NCBI GenBank assembly: GCA_027576995.1 | Contig: JANBQC010000087.1 | Location: forward strand, 1 to 64,000 | DNA length: 64,000 nt | Source: Dimargaris cristalligena | Lineage: Eukaryota; Kickxellomycota; Dimargaritomycetes; Dimargaritales; Dimargaritaceae | Reading direction: 5' to 3' | In this document: piece after piece, positions 45,401 through 56,232 of the stretch | Layout of the letters: the number at the start of each line of letters is the position of its first letter | Position numbering within the stretch: position 1 is the first letter of the stretch | The notes under the pieces: model-generated | What the model saw: only the letters and a program-made list of their open reading frames with translations | The model's database searches: none | What the model was told of the DNA's origin: nothing | Position numbers and translations under genes: made by a program

Positions 45401-46835
45401 CCTTTTCCGCCGCGGTGCTCAGCCGACCGACTCTTTCTCTAGGCAGTCCCACTTTCACCACCCCCTGCAGACATACTCCCGAGCGGAAGGTCCAATGTTC
45501 AGACCGCTGCCGCCGCTAGACTTGGTGCCCTTGCATAATTATCTAGATCCAGTGGTACACAGCCGGTCGAATGTGAGGTGATGGCTGGGCTGTGAATTAA
45601 TACTCCGCCGGGATTTCTGTAGTTGATAAGCTAGTCCATGGCCATAGATTGATGCGGGTTCGGATCGAATGTACGGTGCAGCGATCCCGTGGTTAAAGGG
45701 GGAGGGTGGTGCTATTTGGCGAGAGGGTCCCCCTAGCCAGCCACCTAATTAGGGCAATTAAATTGGTGGCCCAAGGAGAGCGATAGAAGGGAGGGGGCTG
45801 GAAAATAGGACGACGGCTACTGGGCCAATAGTCGTATCCCCCACGGGAAGGAGGAGGGCGGCAAGCAGGCTGAGGCTTGTCGAGAGCACTTTGTACATCC
45901 CCGTTCCCGTTCCGCTGCCCGAGCCCCCCTCTTGTCTCTCTCTCTCTCTCCTATATTCCCTTCTCTTCACCCGCCCCTTCTAGTCCTTTGCACATCCCCG
46001 TTTCATTCGCACTACAGTGACCGATCTGCCCAAGCCAGCACGGTGCCCTCCTCCCTCATTCAGCCGGGGCGGATACGCCTATATAGGCCACCTTGTTCGC
46101 TGCCTCCCCCTCGTCCGGTTGTCTTTACCGCTACTACTGCCATTCCCCCCTCTCTATCCCTTCACCTAGTTTGTGAACGTGTGTATTAGTTATTTGACCA
46201 CCACCGCCTTCACTTCCATTTACGTGTGTGATAGACTGTTGTTGTCCATCATTGTCCAGCGGATTGCCCACTTTCTCTCGACCTCTCTCCTTCCTTCTTT
46301 CATTCCTCCCTTCGTCTCCCATTCGTCTTGTCCATCCTCTTTGATAGAGCCTTGGATTTTGATACAATATAAGGCTGTGCCTATCCTCCCCCTCCCCTCT
46401 TCCACCACCCGTTACTTTCCCCCTCCTTCCCAGATTTGTGCCTGTTGCTCCATTAGCTTCAGTTGCTTCCAATTCTATTTTATATCTCATTATCTATTAC
46501 CGTCTCGTTGTGCTTTCGCATCCCCGGTTGATAAAAGCCCATACTTAGTTTGACACTATTATTCCGCGCCATTCACTCCCTAGTCACTTTAACTGTCCAA
46601 GCCCGACAGACCGATACTCCAAGACGCACGATCACGAGTATTAATTTAGTGTTGAACCACTATCTCTGGCATTTCGTTACGATTCCAACCCTTAATACAT
46701 TCATATTTTCTATTATTATCGGCAGTGTAGTGTAGTACTTTGTGTCACCCACGAACAATTCTTTTACGACTCCTTCATTTTCCAGGCATTACACCCCCCT
46801 TATAGTCACCCCAGATATATACATATATACACAAG
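42494..46835. other. 4.3 kb region: unresolved 5' exons of the minus-strand gene, then no clear gene
   Basis: 42.5-43.25 kb probably holds upstream exons of the unidentified gene. Frames at 43591-43986 (minus), 44750-45133 and 45273-45581 (plus) are open, but I see no domains, introns or convincing promoters. The 309-bp frame at 45273 starts with ATG some 40 bp after a TTATTTATACC motif and is the least bad candidate. From 45920 to 46800 the plus strand is C/T-rich and forms the upstream region of the CAP-protein gene. Confidence 0.4.
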
Positions 46836-47813
46836 ATGAAGTTGTTTGCTCTCTCTTTAGTTGGTACCTTGTTGGCCGCCCGCAATACCGAAGCCTACTC
46901 CGACCTGGACCCCATCACCGTGTGTTGTCATGACAGCGCCTACCGGCTCATGAACGGACGTTCGGAGCTGCGGTACCACCCGAGCATCTCCACGGTCTCG
47001 AAGTACCAAGCCGGTGTCCAAGCCAAGGTGGGTCGGATGACCCACGGAGGTGACGATACCGGTACCCCCGGCCTCCTCGCCCGTCTCCAGTCCGCCACGG
47101 ACTTGCCCGAGTGGAAGAACGGCAAGGAGAACATCGGTGAGCAATACGACAATGCCAAGGAGATGGTCAAGGCGTGGTTCGAATCGCCACCCCACCACGA
47201 AGCCATGATGACCGACGCCGAAATGGTGTGTGGTTCCGGTAACACCGGTGGTAAGCCCTACTACTGGTCCAACATTTTCCTGGTCGAGAAGGACGACGGT
47301 GACCTCAAAGGTGCTTACTACCCCGACTGTAGCTCCGTCTACACCGAGTACGGCCTGAAGGTACAGTCCAAGGGCGCTTCCGCTCCCGCGAGCGCCACCG
47401 GATTGGACCGGATGGTTGCCCAGCCCGTCAATACCACCTCGACCTCCACTCCCGTCGTCGCCGGTACCACTACCCCTGCCCCGGTCGCTTCCGCCAGCTC
47501 CACTCCCGCTGCTGTAGCTACTTCTACTACTGCTGCCGCGCCGGTCGCCGAAACCACCACCCCCGTTGCCCCCGCTGGTTCTACTACCCCTGCCGCTCCC
47601 GCCTCCTCCACTCCCGTGGCCGCCACCTCCACCCCTGCCCCCGCTAACACCGACGTCGCCACCCCGCCCGCCGCTACCACTACCCCTACCGATACTGTTA
47701 CTCCCCCAGCCGCTACCACGACACCTCCCAAGGGTCAGTGCAAGAAGTCCACTCGTCAATGCAAGAAGCGCTGCAAGTGCAAGAAGAGCAAGACCGCCGC
47801 CCCTTTCCAGTAA
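46836..47813 (+). CDS. secreted CAP/SCP-domain protein with mucin-like region and Cys/Lys tail (325 aa)
   Basis: Signal peptide MKLFALSLVGTLLAARNTEA, then a CAP (SCP/PR-1) domain to about residue 175 with KENIGEQYDNAKEMVKAW followed by FESPPHHEAMM and later YYWSNIF, matching the family's GEN…W..SP.H..  pattern. Residues about 190-295 are an Ala/Thr/Pro/Ser-rich, probably O-glycosylated, spacer. The last 28 residues are a dense Cys/Lys cluster (KGQCKKSTRQCKKRCKCKK). CAP proteins in fungi (Pry/PR-1-like) bind sterols or lipids and are exported; some are virulence or development factors. No intron. The codon usage is strongly biased to C-ending codons, suggesting high expression, and a long pyrimidine-rich leader precedes it. 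The basic Cys tail might bind cell wall or DNA; that is inference. Confidence 0.88.
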   Translation: MKLFALSLVGTLLAARNTEAYSDLDPITVCCHDSAYRLMNGRSELRYHPSISTVSKYQAGVQAKVGRMTHGGDDTGTPGLLARLQSATDLPEWKNGKENIGEQYDNAKEMVKAWFESPPHHEAMMTDAEMVCGSGNTGGKPYYWSNIFLVEKDDGDLKGAYYPDCSSVYTEYGLKVQSKGASAPASATGLDRMVAQPVNTTSTSTPVVAGTTTPAPVASASSTPAAVATSTTAAAPVAETTTPVAPAGSTTPAAPASSTPVAATSTPAPANTDVATPPAATTTPTDTVTPPAATTTPPKGQCKKSTRQCKKRCKCKKSKTAAPFQ

Positions 47814-48828
47814 ACAGCCTACTAATGTTGCGTCCCCCCTCCCTACTTCTTTCTTCTCAATAGTAAAAACCCGGATTAACGCATATCCCTCTTCTTACCT
47901 ACCTGCCCATCATTCCGTAAAGGTCTCGGTCACTCCATCACTCGGCTGTTCTTCACTTTAAACTCCATAATCCCGGAAACTTACTGTGTTGTTCGGATTT
48001 TCTTCTTGAATGCCGGTGGTTGAGTTAATATCGCCATTTTCCATCACCCCTTATTCTACCCTCTATTTCACGCATTTTCCCTCTATTTACTATTCGTATT
48101 ATTCGTCGTTGTCTTGTCATGCTTGTCCCGGTTGTTTGTGTTGGTGCAAATATGTATGCGTGCGTGCATGTACACCCACCCCCTTCTACCTTGCATCGTC
48201 GGGTCACCCTCCTCCCTAAATTTTTAGTTCGGCCCAAGGCCAATAATGATATGTCTGGTCATAATTTTTTATCTGATTTCCTTGTTTTTCTCTAATTTCC
48301 GCATTCAATTCTTTAGCTGGTAATGCCTTTTTAGTCTTTTTTAATACACTGCCCCATTTCCAAGTAGATCCTTGATTGGTTAGGCTTATTCCTATTTATG
48401 TGTGTGGCATTCAGTTATCGGAAGTCGGATTTCTCGAGTAAACGGATAATTAAATTAACTGGCGGAAAATTAAAAGTAGTCTTGACCTTATCAAAAAAAA
48501 TATCGAGTACCGTACGACTACTCAAATTGGGGATAACCATGGAGTATAGTATTATTTCGCTACTTATCAGAAAAGCGGCAAAGGGGTAGTACGTGGTGCT
48601 TTTATTATGATTTTTCTTTGTTAGCCCAAGTTTACATACCCGATATATTGCTCAACCCGGGGAATCAGGATAGTTCAAAAATGGTGGTGGCCAATTTAAG
48701 TTGGTGTTGCCCACGGCCGATTTTCGAATTCTAGAGAGAGCCAATATGCGCAGTCTTTATCATGTTCATGGTAATGTTTATATAGAGATGGATGTATAAG
48801 CAAACGCCACTATAATAAATAAATAAAA
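47814..48828. other. convergent spacer between CAP gene and TMEM14 gene
   Basis: 3' flanks of both genes. The frame at 48398-48589 (plus, 63 codons, Lys/Ile/Ser-rich) has no support beyond being open. Confidence 0.5.
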
Positions 48829-50024
48829 TTACTCTGTGCGGGGCTTTGGTGACACTGCTTGCTTTTCGTTCCAGGCCCGGGCGTAGTACCCCAGGGTCAA
48901 AATAGCGGCGGTGCTAAGCATCATGGGCGGGGCTTTACGGGTACGAAGCCCACGCGGTAAATTGGTGACAATCACCAGGGCGGAGGTGGCTGCGCTCGTC
49001 ATAAAAATACCGATAAGGAGGAGCAGTTCAAAGGGAGGGGATGGGTGAGTGGAACATCCAGCAAAAAATGGATCGGGATATGGTTATTGTTATAGTGATC
49101 AAAATGGTGGAGGCCTTATCCACAAGCCTTTGTATGATTGATTGTAGTGGGAAGAGCGTTGGAAAGGAGGTGGCGGGTGGTGGTGGTAGGGGGGAAGGTG
49201 CCTTGGCGATGAGGGTACTCACAGCTCAAAGGTGGCCAATGATTACGAATAGGTATTTAAAACTGAATACTTACCCGCTGCAGCAGCATCGCCCCATTGA
49301 TGATTTTGCGATACCATATACCTGTGAAAATAAGTGAGTTACAATGAAATTGGAAAGTGTGTATTTTTAAATATATATATAATATATATATGTGTGTGTG
49401 TATTCAATACATTGCGTATAGTATGTTAATTCATGTCCATCGTAGAAATTCGAGTGGATGACCCTCTCTCGGTGGTCCGGCTAAAAAGACTGGAATGGGC
49501 CGGTAGAAGTCGTTTTTAGATGGGAGGCATCTTCGATGCCCTAATATTTGGTATTTTTTATCCACAATCAAGGCCAACTATATATATGCCGTACGGGTCA
49601 ATTCAAAGTACACTTACCCGCAAGCGGCATAGGTCGCTCCAATAGCTGAGCCCGCGATGAGCGAAGCCCGCGAACGCGCCTTGAGGAATCCAATGAAACC
49701 CCCCGTGATACCTAAGAATGATTATTATCCAAAGAACGTAAGCCAGGCCAGAGAGAGAGAGAGAGAGGGTATGTCATCCGTCCATATCACCCCGCCCGGT
49801 ATAATATAGAGGAATAACCGGCCCCATCAACAATGTACAATAATGAGTCAACCTATGTAAAACGAGCCCATGGTTAAAGTGGGGTAAATGTGGAATCTCT
49901 ACCCCATACTCCCTTCTCTCCCCCTCCCTCCTTCATTCCAGCACACCCACTCACGTTAGAGTTAACTTTCCCTCCTTGAAATGCGGGAAACGGCCGTAGG
50001 CAGCGGAGCCTCGGGTTCAATACC

Positions 50025-50055
<31 letters not shown>

Positions 50056-50183
50056 AAAGGGGGGGCCGGGAATGGCAAGTGCGTGGACTTGTGGGGAAGA
50101 AGGGGGAAATGGGGTGATATATAGTAGGTAGGCGAGTGCTACTTACAAAGGCCGGCCATGCCGTAAGCAGGATATTCAGACAT
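48829..50183 (-). CDS. TMEM14-family small membrane protein (~125 aa)
   Basis: Exons 50147-50183, 49618-49711 and 49275-49321 are clear with GTAAGT donors; the last coding block ends with TAA at 48829-48831. The protein begins MSEYPAYGMAGLC, then ITGGFIGFLKARSRASLIAG with GAxxGATYAACG, the glycine-rich helix and K-x-G/R-S-x-x-S-L-x-A-G signature of TMEM14. A second pair of helices follows (LLLLIGIFMTSAATSALVIV, with RTRKAPPMMLSTAAIL as family R-T-R-K-x-M-P motif). TMEM14 proteins are four-helix mitochondrial or endomembrane proteins; TMEM14C works in haem precursor transport in animals, role in fungi unclear. Oddity: no AG acceptor exists upstream of ELLLLIG in the required frame; the best joint is CCCTTTG|AACTG near 49031. 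Confidence 0.8.
50025..50049. repeat. (TA)12 microsatellite
   Basis: Lies in the first intron of the TMEM14-family gene. Confidence 0.9.
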
Positions 50184-51255
50184 GGTACTTGAAAATAATG
50201 GGTGGGGGATGGTCGGGTAGAAGAGTAATGTAAAACAAAAATGGAAAAATAAACCTAGAGGTCTTAAGAATAGACCACGGCGAATGGCTGCCACTAGTAA
50301 TAGTCGTAAGCCCAATTACAATCAGAAAGAGTGTTACGGTGATACATCTTCTGAAACTTGAAATAGCGAATGTGTTGCACGTTTGGACTGTGGGATGGGA
50401 ATGGGAATCCAAACCTTGGAACAGTTTCTTAGTAGTCCCAGGAAATCTAGGCAACGCCCATGAAGATGTAATTGGCCGTCAGCCCATCGATTTCTTAATA
50501 GCTGAGGCATGTACAGTGATAACCAACGTCCTATTTCAAAAATCAATGAGCAACAAATTAGTATCCAGAAAATGCAGGCCAGTTTATTTGATCTTGTTTC
50601 TAGATGCCAGGAACATACATAATAAAGTGGGAAATGGGGGAACAGTGTGTGTACAAAATCTAATATCCGTTCATTTAGGAAGGATGCACACCAACGGTAC
50701 GTAACCAAGGATTACTTAAAATTAAAGTGTAGAAGTACAAAGATAATGGGGGGACATAATAAATCGAGACTTAGTCTAAAAAACAAACGATCAGAAATTG
50801 AAGTTAAGTGAAGGGGGCGGAATAGTATACGAAAGTGATGGAATAGAATGTTCCCCAGGCCGTAGATCCAAATAAAGCCATCGGGGTAATATGAGTACGA
50901 CCAGCGACTGGCTTCAGTAATGGGTAAGTTTTTGAAGGTAATTGAATAAGAGGGGTACAGATAGCCGGACCACTACATGATCAGCGCCCTAGTCTTGAGT
51001 GTCAAGTCAGAGTTAAAAATAATAATAATGCAGGTCAATTACGGTGGGTAGAATATAATGCCACTAAAAATAGCCTGTATTTACACTCAGCGGAGCTGCG
51101 TTTTCGATGTGTGAGGGTAAGCAAGCATGTGGTTAAGTAGCCAATATCATATTAAGGGTATAGTGGGTGCAAATTGATCCCCTTAGGGAATCCTAGTCGG
51201 GAAATCTATTGGTATCACAACTTCGCTTATCAACAAAAGGAGGCCAGGTAGTATT
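50184..51255. other. spacer between OSCA-family gene (3' side) and TMEM14 gene (5' side)
   Basis: No gene seen. Open frames at 50334-50708 (minus) and 50339-50704 (plus) overlap each other on opposite strands, both are of average composition and neither has support. Confidence 0.45.
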
Positions 51256-54200
51256 TTACCAATCTTCCTCATACAGCTCCCGAATCTCCGGTCGATCGTG
51301 CTCCTGATCAGTACTATAATCGTCCGAGTCCGTATCGTGGGACAAGGCGTCGGACAGGATATCGAGTTCGTCCGACCCACCGGTGGATTGACTAGTTGAA
51401 ATAGCCCGCCGTTGGAAATTATGGGTCGCACCACTACCATCACTCGATCCGATACCTTCGGCTCGAGTGGGAGAGAGGGAGTCGTTGGTACGGTCCAGGG
51501 GGTAATGTCTTTGGTTCTCCATGGCGATAACTGTACAATGGGGGGGCGATGGGGCGAAATGCACCACGGGGCCGGGGTGGGAGCGTCGGGGTGAAGAATG
51601 GGACCAATCCATAGTGGCCGCTTCTTCAATGTCATCGGAGTGGAGCAGGCAGGGCTGGCGGCTGGAGGAATTGTGGCCATAGTCACCACTGATATGGCTT
51701 TCGAACAATGTGGCGTTAGGGTGGGGTTGGATCTCGTCAGGGACTGGACTGCCGATAATTAGGGGACGAGATTCGGACCGTGATCCCTGTTTACGCAGGG
51801 CCCGGTTTAATGGGTTCCAGCCTGCTGAGCCCCCGGGCTGCTGGGACGACGACGATCTTGTCCCCATTTCGGGGGAGTGGGGGAAGAACTCGATGGTGGA
51901 TGTCGAGAACTGCGACGAATGGCCTAACGAGTGGCGGCGAACCGACTGATTGGACCGGGAACGACGTAGGCTACGCTGAGCCTCATTGTTGGTCAACGAA
52001 ATACTTCGAGCATCGAGGGGATCACCTTGGGCAATAATGGGACAGGGAGGTTGGGCCGTGGAGTCCGACTTCGTGTTATGGCCACGGGTATCAATGGCCA
52101 GGGCTGGCTCATTGGCGGAAGTGGCCGTGGAAGATGAATCGCGAGGGACGGCACACGCGGAGATATCCGAGTCACCCGAAAGCCTGGATGCTAATTTGAC
52201 TCGGGATTGTTCATGGACCAGGGTAGCCTCGGAAGCCAGGGTTTGATCCAATGGACTATCGACTCGCCCCCCTGAGGGGAGCCTCGGTGATTTAGTTAAG
52301 CAGTGGTCCTCGTCACCCGTAGCTCTGCTTAATTTACTAGGCCGCCTATCCATCATCGGATTGATCGAGCGCGAATCCATCTCGTAGGCCAGGTCATCAT
52401 CGCCCGAAGTGGAGGCCTCCCGATCGATATGAGCCCGGGCAGGGGACGGGGGACTGTTCAAAGACTGATTATCCGCGCGATCAGAGAGAGAAAGGGATAG
52501 GCGAATGGCCCCAAACAGAGAGCCGATGTCAGACCGACTGGCTTTGGTACTACTGGGCTTGGTGCGAAAGGGGAACGGCCACAGGGTACGGTCTTGCTCC
52601 TCGAGGCGGGGCCGGGATCGTTCTTCGATCGAACTGGCGCGGGTAAGGGGTGCCGAATGGCTCTCAACCTCATTCTTGCTCCCCGAGTCGGCATGCACAC
52701 TTTCCTTGGACCTAGATCCATGGTCGCCAAAAATACGGTGGGTACCAGCGGACAGGTCCTTGGCGGTGCGGTTAATCTTCTCGTAGGTGCGGTATAGGTA
52801 AGGGATGTGGTTGAGGAGGGATTTTTTGGAGGCTGACCAATCGTTCTGGTCGGACACTTTGTGGGTGGATCGCAGGCGGCCCGCATTCGGGTTGGTTGCT
52901 AATAGGGCGGCGGTGACCAAAGCGCAGTCAAGCTCAACGCACTCCTTCTCCAGATTCTTGTACAGCCGCTGGAGCGGGTTGGCCGGAAGCCACAGCCGGC
53001 GGGACAGGGGTTTGATAAGCCGTGGGTGCAGGTACGACTCCAGAGGGGTACACAGATCCTGGCAATATTTGAGATTGGAGACAGATACGTCATTGTGGGA
53101 CATTTCGCTATCGGACAGGGAGACAGCTGAAAGGGGTCGACTGGCCCGCAGTGCGGCGCGAGACCCTGCATTGTGGGGGAGTAGGGTGGGCGAAGGGCCT
53201 CTACCACTACTGGACAGAGACCCAGTGGCCCCTCCCGCGGGCAGAGTGGATGCGTGCATCAGCCGAGGTCCAGAAGCGGAAGTCGCGGCTGGCATAGGCC
53301 AGGGCATAGCTGCCAGGGAAGGGGTGGAATTGGCATGGTCTCGGTCACCGAAAGCGCGGGGGATAGCCAGGCTTTCCGCGGCGAGAGCACCCTCTTCCAA
53401 GTAGCGCAAGCGATCTATAGTATTGCGTCGATAGGAGCCCCGGTAACCCGCAGCCCCTGGTCCGGAAGGTTGATCCAATCGGGGCCGTATACCGCGATAC
53501 ATTTGTACGATGGTGGCATCACTGGTAGTATAATCCACATTCGAGATGAAGAGGGTACGGAGGAAACGCACCCAGTGACGGTGGACCACATCGATGCGCA
53601 GTCGGCCCATCCAGGGACGGTACCATTGGGGAAGCCCTTCGTTGTGCGTACCCTGACTGGCCTCGGTCATGGAGGCGGCGGTATCAATGGTATCCGTTTC
53701 GGCACACTGGGAGGAGGCAGGGGGGGGCAGTGTACTCGGAAGAGCGGGCGAGCGGGGATCAAACGATGAAGACATTAGTGTGGCAACATCAGGGGGTGGG
53801 AAGTGGGACAGGGTGGAGCGCCGGTTCTTGGCCTTAGTAAAGGGCTGGGCCCCCAGATGACTGTTCGGTCGGGCAATGGAATTAGGGGCCAGTGGCGACA
53901 GGTGGCGCTGGAGTCGACCCTCGGGGTCGGTAACGGTTAAATTGGCGGGTGGTTTGCCTAGCCCGGAATTGAAGCCGGTGGCTTGAGGCACCCGATCCAA
54001 TGGTACGCACTTCATACGAGGGAAGAGATGCTGTCGCATGTAGACGGCAAAAAAGATACATAGTACAAATAGCGGTAGAGTGGTGATGGCAATCGCAATG
54101 GACTTCTTCAGGGCCATAACGATGCCGAACATGAGCACGGCAAAGGTAACGCCAAACATGCCAAAGTTCATGATATCGATCCAGAACCGACCATTGGCCT

Positions 54201-56232
54201 CGTATTGCTTTACGTAGGCGTAGGCGAACTGGTGCTTGTACACCATATAGGCCGACATGAAGTAAAACAGGGAGAAGGGAATTATGAAGGGGGACAAGAC
54301 GGCGAAGGTGATGGTAATGACGAAGATCAGCAAATGGGTAGGCAGGTAGTAAAAGTAGGGGAAGGACCACGGCGACCGATACCGCTGGGCCTTGCGCGGG
54401 GTGCACAAGAGCCAGCGGTTATCAGCAATGATGGTGCTGAAGAGGGGCACGCCGATCTGGGCCAGCTCAAGATAATGAGAACATGAGGTTAGAATGACGT
54501 AATTGATAAAGAAGGCGTCGCCCTGTTGAACCAGCGACTCGACTAAACGGCGTACGATGGCGACGGGGTCCAAAATCCAGTTGCGGATGGATTCAATGAG
54601 GGGCGGACCGATGCAGAAAAAGATGAGCACGTTGAAAATGGCGAAGAAGAAATTCCGCTGGATGGCGATCTGCTCCAGGGCGGAGTACGATGGGAAATAC
54701 TGCATACGCGAGATGGTAAACACGATAAAGGGTAAGACCACCATGGCCAGGCTAACAAGCATCGACGGTACGTTGCGCTTGATGATATTCTCCAGCCACA
54801 GGTTACTCACGGTGAGATTCTTGAGGAAGGGCAGCAGCTGACTCAATTTATCCAGCGAGGCCAAACCCAGGAAGGAGGTCATGGGGATGAGCCAGATAAT
54901 AATGAGGGTCCAGACGCCGGCGTTGACCAGAACGGAGCGAAGGAATTTCTGGCGCTCATCCATTAGGAAATTGGACCACAGGAGCTCGCGCGGTTCAGGG
55001 CAGACGGTGGTCTCTAGGCAATGGAGCTGGCCAGACACCTGCAGCCGCATACAGGCCTGGGCCGAGTTGTAGTTTTGGAAAGTCACCACGCCGTAGTGGG
55101 TGGGCTTGAAATTCTCGGCCACACGGGCGGAGCGGCGCAGGGCGCGAACGCGGCGTTCGAGTTTGGCCAATTTAAATAAATCGGTATCGATGGCGGGGTC
55201 CCAGTCGTGTTCGGCGATATTCTTGACCCGGATTTTGGGCTGCGCCACGTCCAGGACTGGGCGGTGGAGATTAGCCAAGGCCCGCCAGAAGAAATGGGGC
55301 ACCTGGCGGAAAAGTTCCTCGAGGTCCCGATGGCCCTTCCGCCCGCGTTTGATCAGGGAAAGATAGCGCTGCATGTCTTCGCAAGCCTGGTTATGAAACG
55401 GGGCGCGGTCCGCATATTCGTCCGGTAGTGGGGCAAGTAGGTCGGGGTCGCTCTGGGCCCGTCGAACAAAGCTTCGGGCAAGGTCGAGGTGGGATTGCTC
55501 GAGGGCCTGTAGGGTTGCTTTGCGCTGGGTCACCTTGCGGCTAAGTTTAGTATAGTTCCTGAGAATGGTGGCGGTATCGATGGGGCCCAGGCCCAACCCC
55601 TCAAAGTAGGCCTTGAGAGTTACGTCGGAACGGAGGTGGCGTGGGATGCGGGAAACGAGAACCGACCGAGGCACCACCGAGCCAGACCGGACCTTCAGGA
55701 CCAAAGTGTCGCTGAACATTTTGATGTAATCGAGGCTATTCCGGTGAAACTGGTATAGGATAAAGATGCAAAAGACGTACATGGAGGTCAAATGCACCCA
55801 TAAGTTGTTGGAACCTTCTGGGATATTGGATACGGAGAACTGGCTCACTTCTTTGCCGTCGCCCATCTTATGGACCAGATAGTTTACGGGAAAAATGACG
55901 GTGAAAATGAAGACGCAGGTAAAGATGAAGATTTTGACGACCATACGCAGAAACCGAAGGTGCATAACGGCGTCAAGTCCGACGTGCGTGTAGTAAAACT
56001 TTTCGTCGAGCTTCCACACGGCGGGAAGCCAAGAGTATATGCCGGAGGGAATCGCCGGGGTGGGATTTCGGATAAGGCGACAGCGGGCGGTGAAAAGGTG
56101 CTGGAAGCGGGGGCGCTTTCGGAGGACTTCGAAGAGGTGGAAACAAGTGACCATAATGACACTTGCCACCCCGAATTGGGTGCCCACTCCGACCAGGTCC
56201 CGCTCGTATTGCGCGTTGTCGAGGGTGGCCAT
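51256..56232 (-). CDS. OSCA/CSC1/TMEM63-family channel with long C-terminal tail (1,658 aa)
   Basis: A single exon. Residues 1-165 hold an N-terminal helix (VASVIMVTCFHLF) and two more helices with the family's R-P-x-x-x…GIYSWLPAVWKLDE motif; 170-430 form the cytosolic domain with LVSRIPRHLRSD and GVVTFQNYNSAQAC; 435-735 form the RSN1/PHM7-type transmembrane core (TSFLGLASLDKLSQLLPFL, CIGPPLIESIRNW, FFINYVILTS, LLIFVITITFAVLSPFI). Residues around 1055-1095 (CTPLESYLHPRLIKPLSRRLW) match the PHM7_ext C-terminal segment of fungal members. Family members are mechanically or osmotically gated cation channels or lipid scramblases in plasma or organelle membranes. Most are 750-1,000 aa; here large Ser/Pro-rich inserts (740-1050) and a ~550-residue acidic tail double the length. 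The start at 56232 opens directly at the first helix. Confidence 0.93.
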   Translation of the reverse strand: MATLDNAQYERDLVGVGTQFGVASVIMVTCFHLFEVLRKRPRFQHLFTARCRLIRNPTPAIPSGIYSWLPAVWKLDEKFYYTHVGLDAVMHLRFLRMVVKIFIFTCVFIFTVIFPVNYLVHKMGDGKEVSQFSVSNIPEGSNNLWVHLTSMYVFCIFILYQFHRNSLDYIKMFSDTLVLKVRSGSVVPRSVLVSRIPRHLRSDVTLKAYFEGLGLGPIDTATILRNYTKLSRKVTQRKATLQALEQSHLDLARSFVRRAQSDPDLLAPLPDEYADRAPFHNQACEDMQRYLSLIKRGRKGHRDLEELFRQVPHFFWRALANLHRPVLDVAQPKIRVKNIAEHDWDPAIDTDLFKLAKLERRVRALRRSARVAENFKPTHYGVVTFQNYNSAQACMRLQVSGQLHCLETTVCPEPRELLWSNFLMDERQKFLRSVLVNAGVWTLIIIWLIPMTSFLGLASLDKLSQLLPFLKNLTVSNLWLENIIKRNVPSMLVSLAMVVLPFIVFTISRMQYFPSYSALEQIAIQRNFFFAIFNVLIFFCIGPPLIESIRNWILDPVAIVRRLVESLVQQGDAFFINYVILTSCSHYLELAQIGVPLFSTIIADNRWLLCTPRKAQRYRSPWSFPYFYYLPTHLLIFVITITFAVLSPFIIPFSLFYFMSAYMVYKHQFAYAYVKQYEANGRFWIDIMNFGMFGVTFAVLMFGIVMALKKSIAIAITTLPLFVLCIFFAVYMRQHLFPRMKCVPLDRVPQATGFNSGLGKPPANLTVTDPEGRLQRHLSPLAPNSIARPNSHLGAQPFTKAKNRRSTLSHFPPPDVATLMSSSFDPRSPALPSTLPPPASSQCAETDTIDTAASMTEASQGTHNEGLPQWYRPWMGRLRIDVVHRHWVRFLRTLFISNVDYTTSDATIVQMYRGIRPRLDQPSGPGAAGYRGSYRRNTIDRLRYLEEGALAAESLAIPRAFGDRDHANSTPSLAAMPWPMPAATSASGPRLMHASTLPAGGATGSLSSSGRGPSPTLLPHNAGSRAALRASRPLSAVSLSDSEMSHNDVSVSNLKYCQDLCTPLESYLHPRLIKPLSRRLWLPANPLQRLYKNLEKECVELDCALVTAALLATNPNAGRLRSTHKVSDQNDWSASKKSLLNHIPYLYRTYEKINRTAKDLSAGTHRIFGDHGSRSKESVHADSGSKNEVESHSAPLTRASSIEERSRPRLEEQDRTLWPFPFRTKPSSTKASRSDIGSLFGAIRLSLSLSDRADNQSLNSPPSPARAHIDREASTSGDDDLAYEMDSRSINPMMDRRPSKLSRATGDEDHCLTKSPRLPSGGRVDSPLDQTLASEATLVHEQSRVKLASRLSGDSDISACAVPRDSSSTATSANEPALAIDTRGHNTKSDSTAQPPCPIIAQGDPLDARSISLTNNEAQRSLRRSRSNQSVRRHSLGHSSQFSTSTIEFFPHSPEMGTRSSSSQQPGGSAGWNPLNRALRKQGSRSESRPLIIGSPVPDEIQPHPNATLFESHISGDYGHNSSSRQPCLLHSDDIEEAATMDWSHSSPRRSHPGPVVHFAPSPPHCTVIAMENQRHYPLDRTNDSLSPTRAEGIGSSDGSGATHNFQRRAISTSQSTGGSDELDILSDALSHDTDSDDYSTDQEHDRPEIRELYEEDW

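Noticed and set aside
44750..45581. Two plus-strand frames of 127 and 102 codons as genes
   Set aside because: The first starts with GTG, and neither shows a domain, splice signals or a good promoter. Listed only as part of the intergenic region.
46857..47759. 300-codon minus-strand frame opposite the CAP gene, Gly/Ser/Arg-rich
   Set aside because: It is the antisense of a strongly codon-biased Ala/Thr/Pro region; the plus-strand frame has a signal peptide and a CAP domain.
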